From assembly GCA_023213395.1 (NCBI GenBank), contig CM041465.1, forward strand, positions 195,803,741 through 195,867,740: DNA of 64,000 nucleotides. Direction: 5' to 3'. The notes below the pieces were generated by a model that was not told where the DNA came from, made no database searches, and saw nothing but the letters and a program-made list of their open reading frames with translations. This document shows positions 45,745 to 56,567 of this stretch, piece by piece (within the stretch, counting starts at the first letter, position 1; each line of letters starts with the position of its first letter). The position numbers and the translations under genes were made by a program. Origin of the DNA: Cycas panzhihuaensis (lineage: Eukaryota; Cycadophyta).

Positions 45745-46200
45745 GGGGGGTGTTAGAACCTTCATTTCCTAAGCATTAAGTCTTGACTATGGGCATTAGT
45801 ATTTTTGTCACTTTAGGCCTATATCCTAAAGTATTCATTTGTTTGATTATAAAATTGTCTTTTGTCTTGTAGTGGCTTTTCACACATGTGCTTGTGTAAA
45901 GTCAACTTTGGAGGGCTCTATCCTTATCCTTGAGAAAAGAAAAGTCCTAATCAGATTTGTCTTTTATTGTTGATCAATGACATGTGGTAAGATCCTGATC
46001 GTCCAATCTCCTTTATAAGGAGTCATATTTTCATGTTTTGGCAAGTAGTATTGGAGTTAGAGTCATGTTGTTGTAATATCTCTTGTAGTTGAAGTGTTGA
46101 GATAAATTCTCCTTCCTACTTGTGTTCATGATAGGTTGAGTTGAGGTTCAATACTCCTCCCCATTATCTTCATGTGTTGTACACCATCTTTTTATTAATC
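45737..46200 (+). mobile_element. Copia-4 polypurine tract and 3' LTR
   Basis: CATTTAGGGGGGG precedes TGTTAGAACC at 45751. A TATA-like CTTTATAAGGAG lies near 46012. The right end is uncertain; 46200 is an estimate. Confidence 0.6.
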
Positions 46201-47727
46201 TAAAGTCTTAAGTCCTTCATGTTCTGATGTCCTATCTAGTTCCTCAATAGGTTCTGGTGCTTGTGTCTTCTCCATTTGTCTTTCAGAAATTACCTAGATA
46301 GATTCAATACATTCATGCATACCACCCATTGAACTTAAATCCAGTTTTTTATACTAACTAATTCTGAATACGGGTTGGAGTTGTCTTGGCATTATTGGCT
46401 TGATATGGCAATCATGTGCCCGGCAAACAATACCCTATGTAAAAACTATATACCGTTCCAGCTTCACCCAAATCCATCTAGTGACTAGACTATGTAAAAG
46501 TGTATGGTTCAAGCTTCTGTTTCTGTTGCATTTATGCAGCTTGAAACGGAAATAAATTTAAAAGCTTCTGAACTGAGAATGTAATTTTAGTACTCAGTAG
46601 CTAGATGAATTTTATATGTACCCAAAAACCATAAATCTGAATGGTTGCAAAACAAAGACTTTAAGAAAATGACGTAGACCTGTTCACAAATCTTGTGCAA
46701 AAGAAATGTGCTTCCCGAATATTTTATTCTTGAACAAATACATCAAAACAAAATTTGCATTCCATCACAAAGAAACATAGAACCAAGAAACAAAGAAAGC
46801 AACTCAAACATGCAATTGCACCCCCTCCTGTGTAACCAGGTATGCTTCCACTCAACATTTACAAGCGATATGTTTTCCTATTTGCCAGGTTGCAGTGATC
46901 AGAATTGAATCAGACCATCTGGAACAGGAACAGGCCCCCTGATGCAGCACTCCAATCCAGGTTCAGCAACATGCGGCACTAGTTTTATAGACTTTTGATT
47001 TTTTGGAGGGAGGCAAATTTTCAGAGTGGCTTCTTTTTCACAATCTTTTTGGATATAATTTTTTCCCCATCTTTCAGAGGTTTTCTTTGTTTGCTAGGAT
47101 GCAGACATGTCCACACCATCTATACCAAAATTTGTACACAACTGCTAGGCTGGGGACCACCAAGGGGGCATGTCTGCATGCATCCAAATGCAGAAAGTCC
47201 CGGTATACATCTTGGTGCACAACCCGAAGGGCACGTGCATGCACCCTTACAGCCTTGCTATTTTCTAGAAAAGGGGAAAGAAGAATGTTATCTTTGATAT
47301 CAATTCTTGAATTTTTTTCTATTGGCATATAGGTAACTATAAGGTACAGAAATAACATCATCCTGCCCGATACAATCATTCTCATTTTTGCTTAGCAAGG
47401 AATGTAATATTGCCTTTGTCAGCACCCAGATACAGTAAAGACCATGAAAACCATCAGCACAAAACCTTCTTCGAGCCAAAAGATCCTAAACAGAAACACA
47501 AAAGACTTCCAAAGCACACACAAGAAACTAACAAACAACCCCGACACGGCAATATGCATGCTCATTATTCATTCTAAAATTGTTATCTTTCCAATTCTTC
47601 CTTACAGATTGGAATAGAGCTCCAGGAAGTAGGCCATATGCAAAGTTCAAACAGTTTGGTACACTTGCAAAAACCACCCTTTTAGACTTTCTTGCAGATG
47701 ATGTTCATAAGAAAGAGTTATGCCTAC
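46201..47727. other. CBL intron, nothing recognised
   Basis: No retroelement or gene was recognised. Frames of up to 109 residues at 46993-47385 overlap on both strands and match no family I know. Confidence 0.5.
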
Positions 47728-47787
47728 CCTGTCCGCAAACAAACTCTCCTTTTTGTTTGTCTTGAATAGTGCCAATTGGAACTCCTC
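47728..47787 (-). CDS. CBL: CBL calcium sensor, 60-bp exon (end of EF-hand 1)
   Basis: On the minus strand the exon follows TTGTTTGACAG and is followed by GTAGGC. It is exactly 20 codons in phase 0: EEFQLALFKTNKKESLFADR. The EEF is the end of the first, non-canonical EF-hand of CBL proteins, and the rest is the linker helix to EF-hand 2. The wording is the CBL2/CBL3 form rather than the CBL1/CBL9 form. Its last codon leads directly into VFDLFDTK of the next exon. No exon for the preceding N-terminal segment was found between here and 64000, so the upstream intron is at least 16.2 kb. Confidence 0.95.
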
Positions 47788-49189
47788 CTGTCAAACAATG
47801 AATCAAAGTATTAGTAACAACAAACAATAATTACCAATAAACTTCTCTTACACATCATCTTTAGTACGAATTTCCAGTTATCAAGACAGATTAAGAGTGG
47901 GCATATTCATGACTGACCAATCATCCAGACAAGATTAAAAAAAAGAGTCCATCATATACAAGATATGCACATTAAAGAGATCATAACTATATACATCTGT
48001 ACATATATACATACATAAATAGCTGGAAATGCCATTTCTAGGGCCATTTCCCATTTCCAAAACATTGAAACAGCCCGGGAACATTTCTGGTCAGGCCCGC
48101 ATTTAAGGCCCATTTCCGACTGTTTCTGCTCATTTCTAGCTGTTTCTATGCTTTTTGTGTATTTTTATTTTATTTTTAAATGAATAGAATAATGATTTTT
48201 TATTTAAATTTAATTTGTATTTCCTCTCTCTCTCTATCTCTCTCTCTCACACACACACACATGTTTGTCTGGGAGTTCACTGACATTTCTGCATATCTAG
48301 GGATTTTTGGAGATTGGCATTTCAATGTTTCCTCGTTTCCATCTCCACATTTCAGGCTACCTATACACACACACATGTATCAACAATACATACACCAAGA
48401 ACCAAGGACTGATGATATCAGAGTAATAGAAGCCTAAGCCTCTATGTACACTCCTAATGATGATCCCAATTTTGAAGTGAGCCCCTTTATACAAGCAGGG
48501 TGACCCTTTTGAGAGTTGGAAACCCTTCCCTGAATCTGCTAATTATGTTTGGCCTAAGTATTCTTTGAACAATTACTTAATAATACTTCAATTATAGATA
48601 AAAAGAACTACAAGTGTACATAACCTATATACAAAAACCATACATATGCATATACTTTACACCTAAGGTAACATTTCCTCCCCTCTATTCCCAAGTGTCC
48701 CCTTGAGGCCAACATCTACCCCCTTCCTTATTTCAGAGCTTTCTTTCAGCTTATCATTGAGAGATACATGTCCTTTTCTAGTTGTCTTGTGAGTTCCTCA
48801 TGAGTTGCAATTAAGGGGAAGGAAAGTTATGAAACTACTTGAAATAGTCTAGGAAGAATCTCAGAGTGCAAAACCAAAGACTACTAAAAGTAAAGTGCAA
48901 AGAGTCAAAGTATTCAATAGCCAAGATGTATAGTTGTCATTGTTGTTGTAGGCAACATCCCATTCTGGGCAAGCTGTTCTAAGTAGTGTTCCTAACACAT
49001 TGCCTACATTCATTGTTCCAACATCATTCGTAGTGGTGTCCCGCCTATCGGTATCGGTCCAATACTATTCTGATATAGCATTCCAATGACATTCTGTTGA
49101 GGGTCACATTCCTACAACCGTTCCCCCACAGGTGGCATTCCCACAAGCATTCCTAGAACAACAGCACAGTTCTTGACGCATAAAAATCT
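47788..49189. other. CBL intron with scattered simple repeats
   Basis: Apart from the microsatellite at 48224, words such as CCCATTTCC and TTTCTAG recur at 48030-48150 and 48280-48350, perhaps a worn DNA transposon. No gene was recognised. Confidence 0.4.
48224..48261. repeat. CT/CA microsatellite
   Basis: (CT)n interrupted by one AT, running into (CA)n. Confidence 0.95.
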
Positions 49190-49640
49190 GATCTATGGAC
49201 TAGAAGGAAGGTGCTAGAGTTCCTTGAGAGTTCAATCCCTTCTCCAGAATGCTAATGACACAATGCAGAAGCTTACTGGTGCTTAAACTCACTGCAACAT
49301 AGACGAGCACACAGAAAATGCAAAGGAAGAAACTTCAAAGAGAAGATATGAGCAAATATGATCTTGTATTCAACTCTGAAGAATAGCTAGTGCACAATAG
49401 GAAAGCCCTCTCGCTTTTAAAAATGCCAACTACATCAATAGGTGGAGCAGTTATAAGAAACTAAAAAGGATCTACTCGATTATAAAAACTAGAGGCTAGT
49501 TGCAAATAATTGACATGCACTAACTTAACTACTCCTAAACTAACGTTACTTTCTGACCTTAAGTGAACTCAAAGTTCAAATAGAAATGTTACGTTTAACA
49601 TTATATGGATGACCAGTAGCCACACTCATCAATTCCTCCC
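49190..49640 (-). mobile_element. 3' LTR fragment of a minus-strand element
   Basis: On the minus strand GAGGACAATCTCCTCCCAAG and GCAGGGAGGAATTGATGAG (about 49664-49625) lead into TGTGGCTACTGG at 49624. This looks like the end of a Gypsy internal region and its 3' LTR. The outer end of the LTR is not defined; coding sequence is missing. Confidence 0.45.
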
Positions 49641-49814
49641 TGCTTGGGAGGAGATTGTCCTCAGTTGATAAAAAAAATAGAATTCTCATCCATGGTCTAT
49701 GTAACAAATGTAATATTAATTGTACTTTATTATATCATATGTAACCTAGTTTAGTTAGTCAATTATGTTAGAAACCAATTAGTTGAACTTATTAAAAACT
49801 AACTAGGATGGATT

Positions 49815-50308
49815 TTTGGTTAGATAGTTTAGGTTGCTAAGTGGTCACTGTTGGAATATCAGTAATGCACATTTGTTTTGTTCCACATGCAAGTGGATCC
49901 CACTTGCACTATCATATCATGTATTATAAATATACACAGTGTATCATATGAATATCTATTGTAAGGATGTTTTATTAATACAATTTGAGGTACCTTAAGG
50001 GTACCGTTCGATCCTGGAGGTGTTTTTGTTCTATTTTGTGAATATTTTTGTATAGGTTATGTTTGGTTAGATAGTTTAGGTTGCTAAGTGGTCACTGTTG
50101 AAATATCAATAATGCACATTTGTTTTGTCCCACATACAAGTGGATCCCACTCGCACTATCATATCATGTATTATAAATATACACAATGTATCATACGAAT
50201 ATCTATTGTAAGAATGTTTTGTTAATACAATTTGAGGTACCTTAAGGGTACCGTTCGATCTTGGAGGAGTTTTTGTTCTATTTTGTAAATATCTTTGTAT
50301 AGGTTATG
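49815..50308 (+). repeat. 247-bp tandem duplication of flank plus LTR
   Basis: TTTGGTTAGATAGTTTAGGT with the following flank and most of a TGTTG.. LTR occurs at 49815-50061 and again from 50062. The first LTR copy (49849-50061) lacks its last 10-12 bases; the second (50096-50318) is complete. Because non-LTR flank is included, this is a segmental duplication, not two insertions. Confidence 0.9.
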
Positions 50309-50330
50309 TTTTCCAACATGGTATCAGAGC
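50096..50330 (+). repeat. 5' LTR and primer site of the 4.3-kb element
   Basis: TGTTGAAATATC to TTTTCCAACA (50096-50318), then TGGTATCAGAGC (50319-50330). It has the block GAGGTACCTTAAGGGTACCG, which could fold on itself. Confidence 0.92.
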
Positions 50331-53024
50331 CAGGTTAAGCAAGCTTGAGCGAGGTGAAGCCTGGTTGAGTGAGGTGAAACCCTAATTCTGCCCTATGATT
50401 GTGTGGAGATGATTTTGACGTTCGTTGAGCAGTGATTGAAGCTACCCGTGTGTGGAGAGATGCCGTACATCTAGTTGCAAACCCTCTGTTGAAGTCAATC
50501 AATTGTGGAATGCTGCAGAACTATAAGTTTATAATACGACATTAATTCATCAATATTTTCAAACCGCCCTTTCCTCTTTCATTCCAGCTGTTATAAATTA
50601 GAGTCGTCACTGTGTTGTTATATTCGCAGTCGCCCACATATGTATTAAATCCAAATTAGTCCAATGAAAACAGTTGTCTCAAAACACGTCTTCAAAACAA
50701 ATAGAAATAACAACGCAACATCCAAACCATCGAGCCTTTGAGTGAACCGATACTAATAATGAAAACAGACTCCCTCAACGTAATTGAGGAAGACACCGAT
50801 GAAATGAGAATGAATACAGCAGAATCGGGCTGCCGCTTCATCTTCAACCGCCAGTAAACTTGGTGATGGCCTTGGTGCCCTCAGAGACGGCGTGCTTGGC
50901 AAGTTCACCCGGAAGAAGGAGCCTGGTGGCAAGATATACCCATGGTAGAAGTGATCTCAGGCAGAATATACCCATCGGATAACATGAAGATATGGTGCTC
51001 GATGGTTGATTATTGCCATGGTGTTAGGGTTTGATACATGTTGAGCATACTTAGCAGAAAATTGGAATCAATTAATTAGTGAAGAGCTCAGCTTCATCTT
51101 CATTGGATCAACATAGCAACAATGAATTCACTATTACTTGGTGCAAATGAGCAGAGGTCGATGGGATATTGTAGTTTCATTCAGATCCGTAGTGACTATC
51201 ATACATGGTTGTCTTTGAGTGCCACGGTTGGGCGTGACTTCGTGCAGTTATTGAGTCATGCGAGAGGTGTGATTGGAGATAGTCTTTGATAAGCCTTCTT
51301 TCGAATTGAAGGAAGCGTTTCTTGGTTTTGAGAATGGCTGTGCTCTTAGATCTGGCAAGAATGGCAGGTTGATCAATGCTTCATATTAAGGATAGTGGTG
51401 TTGATCTGTCTCGAGGTTGAAGTAAGGTGTGTGCCGCACAAAATTGAAGATAGTTTGCAATTACGCCTCTCCTGGGTTTACGTTCTACCCCGCGTTCCAA
51501 GCACACATTTTGTTAAGGATTGCTATTTATGTCGTGTCGATTGTGTTTGGGATGTAGCACAAGTCTCGTCTCTTTATGCTTCTTGGATTTCAGGTTTAAG
51601 ATGAAATGTTGTGATGTGATCAATGAATGGCGATCTGTCGTATTTGTAAGATCGCTCGGTTTTATCAGTCAATATATTGATCGTTGGCTGTGTTCAGTCA
51701 CATGGTTGCCGTATACACACATAGATTTACGTTATGCATGTTGTCGTGCTGTCATGTGAGATTGCTTCATGCATGTAAAGTCTGGGTCGAGATTTGCACG
51801 TGATGGCCGTAGTAGGCGTCAACGTTATGGCAGATCAGGGCCTGTTATAAGGACCGAAATTGCTCGGGAAGTTTGTCTTATCAAGGTGCCCTTTGTTCAA
51901 TTCGCTTATGAACAAAGGCCCTTTTCGTCCACACGATGCTCTCAGTGAATTAGGGCTTTAAGAGTCGATTGAGGTTTCGCAAATTGCAACAGTGGTTGTG
52001 TGAATTTTCGCCCTATCCTGAGTTGTTTTCACGCCTAGTTTTTAATGTCGTCGTTGCATATTCTTTAGCCATTATCATTGTGTTATTAGCATATGTTGTG
52101 CGCCCTATTTTTATTTGATTTTAAAGTTTTAATGTCGCCTAAACGGAGTGTATTAAGTCATATTGACTTAACACAAAGATATTTCTTTAAGGTTGATTAT
52201 CTTCTTGATTTAGAAGTCACATTCATTGATGGATCATGAGATTGTTTGTAGTTGGTTGTTATCCATTTCTTGTGTGAGTTTGTACTTTGATTAAGAGGGG
52301 AATTGATACAATTATCAAGAATTGGAGGTGTCTATATAGAGCTTATGAGACATGCATGTTGATATATGAGGCTCTCTTGCATATGTTGTACATGGAATAG
52401 TACTTTTGCGATGTGAGACAACATTAAGTCATATTGATGTGAATGTATTTGGCACCCTACGAGTGACTATTGGAGGTGCACGATGGTGATTGTTTAAAGG
52501 CAATTGAGTATTTTCTTACATGTGTTTTGTATGAGAGAGCTATTGTGACGATGACATAATGTGGTGATGCGGCAATTATGCATATGATTGCATGACTGAG
52601 TTGGGTGGCATATGACAACTTAGTGCTCCTTCGAATGTAATTTACATGAAGGAGCTTTATGGGCATGATAAGGCAAATTTGAGGGCAAAAGAAGGCTCAA
52701 AGAGGGCATGTTTGATGGTGTGTTTTTGAATGGGCAAAGAAGGATGAGTTTTGTTGAAGATACCTGAGTTGCAGAGAAGCAAACTTTGTTGAGTTGTGTA
52801 GTGGCATGAGTTGTGTTGTGGGTAATTGAGTAAAGCGTGGTGTGTCTTGGCGATTTAATGGCGACATGTGGCATGTATAATCATTGTGAAAGTTATGAGG
52901 CATTCATTTGATGGTGAAGGAAGTGATTCAAATACTTGTTGATTATTTGGCAATATGAGATATGGACAAGGTGATGATATGATAATGAAGTCAGTGATAT
53001 GAGGGACATAAGACATGAGAAATT
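50331..53024 (+). other. Long leader of the 4.3-kb element
   Basis: It has no frame that looks like an element protein. It holds the H2B fragment (50844-50930) and short frames of up to 84 residues with no recognised family. The 52-53 kb part is rich in GATG/CATG words. Other captured pieces may be hidden here but I could not identify any. Confidence 0.55.
50844..50930 (-). pseudogene. H2B: Captured histone H2B 3' fragment, antisense in the element
   Basis: On the minus strand 28 codons and a TGA stop read [19 protein letters not shown] followed by ITKFTGG. This is the C-terminal helix of plant histone H2B, where [23 protein letters not shown] is near-invariant; it normally packs on the outer face of the nucleosome. 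The match begins abruptly at ATRL near 50930. The bases after the stop (down to perhaps 50640) may be its 3' untranslated region. The fragment lies inside the leader of the 4.3-kb retroelement in reverse orientation. Its GC content is well above its neighbours. It lacks most of the histone fold and cannot make a histone. Confidence 0.9.
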
Positions 53025-54130
53025 TTGTTGAGATTGATTAATGGGCATTGGAAAAAGGGGACATTATTTAGAAATACTCTTACAATCATGGAAGAAAATG
53101 ACGTGGTCATATATGTTCATGAGACAAATGAATACTACTTAAGGGATTCGCATCTTCTGATACCTAAGTGTAATGGAGCAAACTATTTCTTTTGGACAAT
53201 TAAAATGAGAAGTTTTTTCATAGCTAGAGGTTTATGGAAACTTGTTAGTGATGCATATGATATTTCTAAGAATGAAGAAGAAAAAGAAATGCTTGAGAAG
53301 AAAGACAAAAGGCATTTATCATGATTCTTATTGCAATAGACAAGGCTGATCTCCCTTCCGCATATCATTTTGTCATTCCTAAGATTTATCAAGCAAGTAC
53401 TACCAAGGAAGCTTTGGATTTTTTAAGAGATATATTTGAACAAACTCCTGAAGAGATACAACAAATGATTGAAAAGGCAAATAAGATTAGTGATGGTTAT
53501 GATATAGGGAAAATGGATGAAGAAAGTATTACCAACACTGATGAAACGACATGTCAAGATGAAGAATGTATGAGTACTGATGAAAAGAAACTATGGTTGA
53601 ATGTATTGATGAGACTACAACTTCTATTGAAGACATTGAGTGATGAATCAATAAAGGTTTTTTTAGATGACACTATTATTTCAAGGGAAATTGAATATGA
53701 ATCAGATGGTCCTATAGAAGATGAGTCTTATATTGATTCAAGTCTAAATGATGTTCATGCTTTGAGTATTGATTCAAGTTCAAAGAGTATACAAGCTGAT
53801 CAAGATTCCGCTACAAAGGTTGAAGAAATCACTGTTGTATATGGTGATCAAGAATTTATACAGGATATTGATGACAAACACGTTGTATTTGAAGATGGTT
53901 ACTTACAGGATCTACATCAAAATCAAGCTAGACCAAGCATGATGAAGAATCAATATTTGGACTTGTTACAGCTACTACAACAAAGACATCGTTATAGGAT
54001 TGAAGACGAAAATCAAGCTATAGACATCATTCTACAGCAAAGACATCACTACAAGATTGAAGACAAGGATCAAGTTGAAGACATCATCTTCAAGACCTTT
54101 CCAAGGACAAGGTGTTGCAAATACAAGTGA
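53025..54130 (+). pseudogene. Copia-type gag, frameshifted, with acidic C-terminal part
   Basis: The first frame (53025-53324) contains LIPKCNGANYFFWTIKMRSF and RGLWKLV, the start of the Copia gag domain (NG.NY..W...M...L....LW). The second (53321-54130) continues the same domain in another frame with LIAIDKADLPSAYHFVI and TTKEALDFLRDIFE; collinearity shows one indel near 53310. After that come about 200 acidic residues of no known family, ending in two related units, LLQQRHRYRIEDENQAIDII and LQQRHHYKIEDKDQVEDII. No CCHC knuckle or protease follows. The second frame is long and clean, so selection on it until recently is possible. Confidence 0.75.
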
Positions 54131-54140
54131 ACCAAATGTG

Positions 54141-54376
54141 CATTAAGGGGGAGTGTTGAAATATTAGCAATGCACATTTGTTTTGTGCCACATGTAAGTG
54201 GGTCCCACTCTCACTATCATATCATGTATTATAAATATACAAGGTGTATCATCTGAGTATCTATTGTAAGGATGTTTTGTTAATACAATTTGAGGTACCT
54301 TAAGGGAACCGTTCGATCATGGAGGTGTTTTTGTTCTGTTTTGTGAATATTTTTGTGCAGGTTATGTTTTCCAACA
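54141..54376 (+). repeat. Polypurine tract and 3' LTR of the 4.3-kb element
   Basis: CATTAAGGGGGAG (54141-54153), then TGTTGAAATATTAG to TTTTCCAACA (54154-54376). Confidence 0.92.
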
Positions 54377-54569
54377 CACACAACCTCATCAAAAAAGGAA
54401 AAGAATTACCATTGTACATATGTGAGTGTATGTGTGATTGTAATCATTTTCTCAAAGATAATAGAAGAGATTTTACACCTTCCTTCCCTCTTCGACAATC
54501 CCGTGCAATCAAATAACATTCTCTAAAGTTTCCAATCACACAAATACACATCACCAGTTTTGCTAGTTT

Positions 54570-55082
54570 CTTACAGATGTGTAAAGTCGTGCATGAACAT
54601 TGCCTAAGAAATCCATTTGGCTTACATAGGCAAGATGCTCTATTTTTGGGAATTCCAACTTGGATTCACACCAAAACAATGAAATGATCATAGAACTTAT
54701 TTTATTTTCAAATATAACAGAATTATTTAAGACAATAATAATTATCCACCATGCACCAAAATAGAGATATCCATTGAAAATATATGCTAGTCAATAATAA
54801 TGATGATATAACAAATGTTGAGTATTACAGAAAAGTACCCTCTTCGAGGTGAGGTGTCCTCCCAAGAACCATTGCAATCAAGAACACAATTGCCACAACC
54901 AAGTATATTTCACCAAGATGATTTACAAATGGGGGCAGGTTGCCCTATAAATAGGTGTGATAAACAATATGTATGGAAGTAAACTTTTTGACAAAGTAGA
55001 GGTTGGCCTAGAAAGTAGAAGCCGGCCTAATAGAAGATAGAATTAATAAAGAGAAAGCAGCCAACATTGTAGAAATGCTACA
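54570..55082 (-). mobile_element. Gypsy-4 3' LTR (chromodomain lineage)
   Basis: On the minus strand it starts TGTAGCATTTC (55082) and contains GGACACCTCACCTCGAAGAG (near 54840), the block shared by the other chromodomain Gypsy LTRs here. The outer end was not identified; 54570 assumes a similar LTR length. Confidence 0.65.
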
Positions 55083-55560
55083 AGCACCCCCCCCTCCCCC
55101 CCAACTGTCCCGCCCCCACCCCCACCAACCCCAACCAAAAAAAAAAACATGCTTTGGCCTCAAAGCATGGGAATGTGAGTGTTGCCAGTACCATGCTTCA
55201 GATTCCCACAAAGCATCTTTCTCGTTGCGGTGTTTCAACTTGATCAAATACTCCCAAATCTCCCTAGAGCAAAGTTGCTTGGTTCAGCTCTAGAGAATGC
55301 CTTTAGGTTCTACAATTAGCTTTCCTTCTTCATCCAATATTAGAAGTTTCACTAGTGATATTATGGTTTGACTTAACTTTGGTTTGATACAAAAAACATG
55401 GAATACATTGTGCACTTGGGTGCCAGGTAGCAGATCAAGTCAGTATTGTACTTCTCCAACTTTCACCAAGATTTGATATGGCCTGTAAAACTATAGTTGC
55501 AATTTTTGCCTCCTTGTTCACCATAGTGTAGATTATTTATATGGTTGAAGCCTTCAAACA
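55083..55560 (-). pseudogene. Gypsy-4: end of integrase and chromodomain
   Basis: Minus strand: a degraded FYRPYQILVKVGEVQY (integrase C-terminal barrel, about 55490) and VHNVFHVF, followed by ILDEEGKLIVEPKGIL (about 55340) and the chromodomain end EIWEYLIKLKHRNEKDALW (55270-55210) with WYWQHSHSHAL. In the other copies the same words precede the LTR. A strongly G-rich tract (55135-55085) replaces the usual polypurine tract. All upstream gag and pol are missing. Confidence 0.82.
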
Positions 55561-55566
55561 CCCAAT

Positions 55567-55817
55567 TGTTGGACAGACAGTTTGGACAAAATAAGAACAT
55601 AGATGAAAGATGTGAGGAATCACTTGTATTAGCTTGGAGACAATGTCTCTATAAATACATAACTGATTTCTGACTGTTACAAAGAGAAATGTAACTGACC
55701 CTTCTCTACATGACAAGCGTCAAAATATGAGGTGAGAGTTACATTGTGAGAGGTGGTGCAACATTACACCTTTTCCTAGTAAGATAAAACATTATGTCCT
55801 AACACCCTCTCTTAATG
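55567..55817 (-). mobile_element. Copia-6 polypurine tract and 3' LTR
   Basis: On the minus strand CATTAAGAGAGGG precedes TGTTAGGACATAATG at 55804; a ..CTGTCCAACA end at 55567 gives a 238-bp LTR with matching ends. Confidence 0.7.
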
Positions 55818-56335
55818 TTTTATCTCTTTCAGCCCAATTTTATCTCTTAGAATTTGAAGCTTCTCTTTTGTAAGAGGTTTTGTCATGAGATTTGCTATTT
55901 GTTCTGACAAGGGACAATATTCTAAGTCGATTTCTTTGTTGCTCACCTTCTCTCTTATGAAGTGATGATGTACTTCTATATGTTTCATTCTAGCATGCAA
56001 AACTAGATTCTTGGTAAGCTTTATAGCACTTTGGTTATCACAAAATAAGATTGTTGCTTGATTTTGTTTTTTTTTCTATTTCAGCAAGAAGTTGTCTTAA
56101 CCATATTGCTTCACATGTTGCTATTACAGCAGCGTTGTACTCGGCTTTAGTTGATGAAAGTGCCCAGTGGGTTGCTTTTTACTACACCATGAAATGATTG
56201 CTGATCCTAAGAAGAAACAATACCCACTTGTAGACTTCCTTTGTTCCTTGTCGCCAGCCCAATCTGAGTCATAGTAGCCTATCAAGCCCAATCTGAGTCA
56301 TGGTAGCCTATCAATTCTGTTGTTCCTTCTCAGGA
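55812..56335 (-). pseudogene. Copia-6: RNase H C-terminal region
   Basis: Minus strand: [20 protein letters not shown] (56150-56090), a broken middle, then an open frame 56000-55812 with MKHIEVHHHFIREKV, LEYCPLSEQIANLMTKPLTK and a stop inside the purine tract. A short direct repeat (CCCAATCTGAGTCAT.GTAGCCTATCAA, 56259 and 56286) lies at its 5' end, near the SD.DWAG segment. The rest of the element is missing. Confidence 0.85.
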
Positions 56336-56364
56336 ATAATTAATTTGAGATCTTTTGTACCTTG

Positions 56365-56567
56365 TGTTGAGAGGTAATGTTTTATCATTAAGTAATTAAC
56401 GTATGTAATTATGACATGTGTCATAATGTTAGGCATTGGTTATTCGTCAAGTTATAACAGTTACGAACCCAATCATGTATTTAAGAAACTCATTACCTCA
56501 ATAAAGATGTTGAGTTATCATATCTGCCTTCTGTCTCTTGATTAAAACATTGACATGGTATCAGAGT
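56365..56567 (+). mobile_element. Copia 5' LTR and primer site (outermost element of the nest)
   Basis: TGTTGAGAGG (56365) to AACATTGACA (56555), 191 bp, then TGGTATCAGAGT (56556-56567), one base from the tRNA-Met site. A TATA-like GTATTTAAGAAAC lies near 56485. Its 3' part was displaced by the insertion at 56827 and is not in the window. Confidence 0.7.

Larger units (their letters stand above)
2169..47787 (-). other. CBL: Internal part of one CBL gene with giant introns
   Basis: Three exons (47728-47787, 29837-29945, 2169-2221) lie in the right order, on one strand and in compatible phases (0/0, 0/1, 1/0). Every visible splice site is GT or AG. Together they give 74 uninterrupted residues from the end of EF-hand 1 through EF-hand 3 of a CBL2/CBL3-like protein. 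The introns between them measure 17,782 and 27,615 bp and are packed with retrotransposons. The 5' exon (N-terminus, EF-hand 1) should lie beyond 64000, and the exons with EF-hand 4 and the C-terminus left of position 1. A processed copy is excluded because the exons are separated at typical CBL intron positions. Open frames and intact splice sites favour a functional gene, though a young pseudogene cannot be excluded. Confidence 0.85.
50096..54376 (+). mobile_element. Complete non-autonomous Copia-like element, 4.3 kb
   Basis: LTRs of 223 bp at 50096-50318 and 54154-54376 are nearly identical. A perfect TGGTATCAGAGC site and an ATTAAGGGGGAG tract lie at the right places. The interior contains a 2.7-kb leader with an antisense histone H2B fragment, then a Copia-type gag, then an acidic ORF. 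Protease, integrase, RT and RNase H are missing. No convincing target duplication: the left flank is GGTCAC (also duplicated) and the right flank is CACACA. The gag-only layout resembles other non-autonomous gag-bearing LTR elements. Confidence 0.85.

Noticed and set aside
46993-47385. Overlapping frames of about 100 residues near the 60-bp CBL exon, considered as an upstream or downstream exon
   Set aside because: No EF-hand or CBL wording, and the position is inside the intron between the 60-bp and 109-bp exons.
49849-50061. Separate solo LTR next to the 4.3-kb element
   Set aside because: The duplicated unit includes non-LTR flank, so it is a segmental duplication rather than a second insertion.
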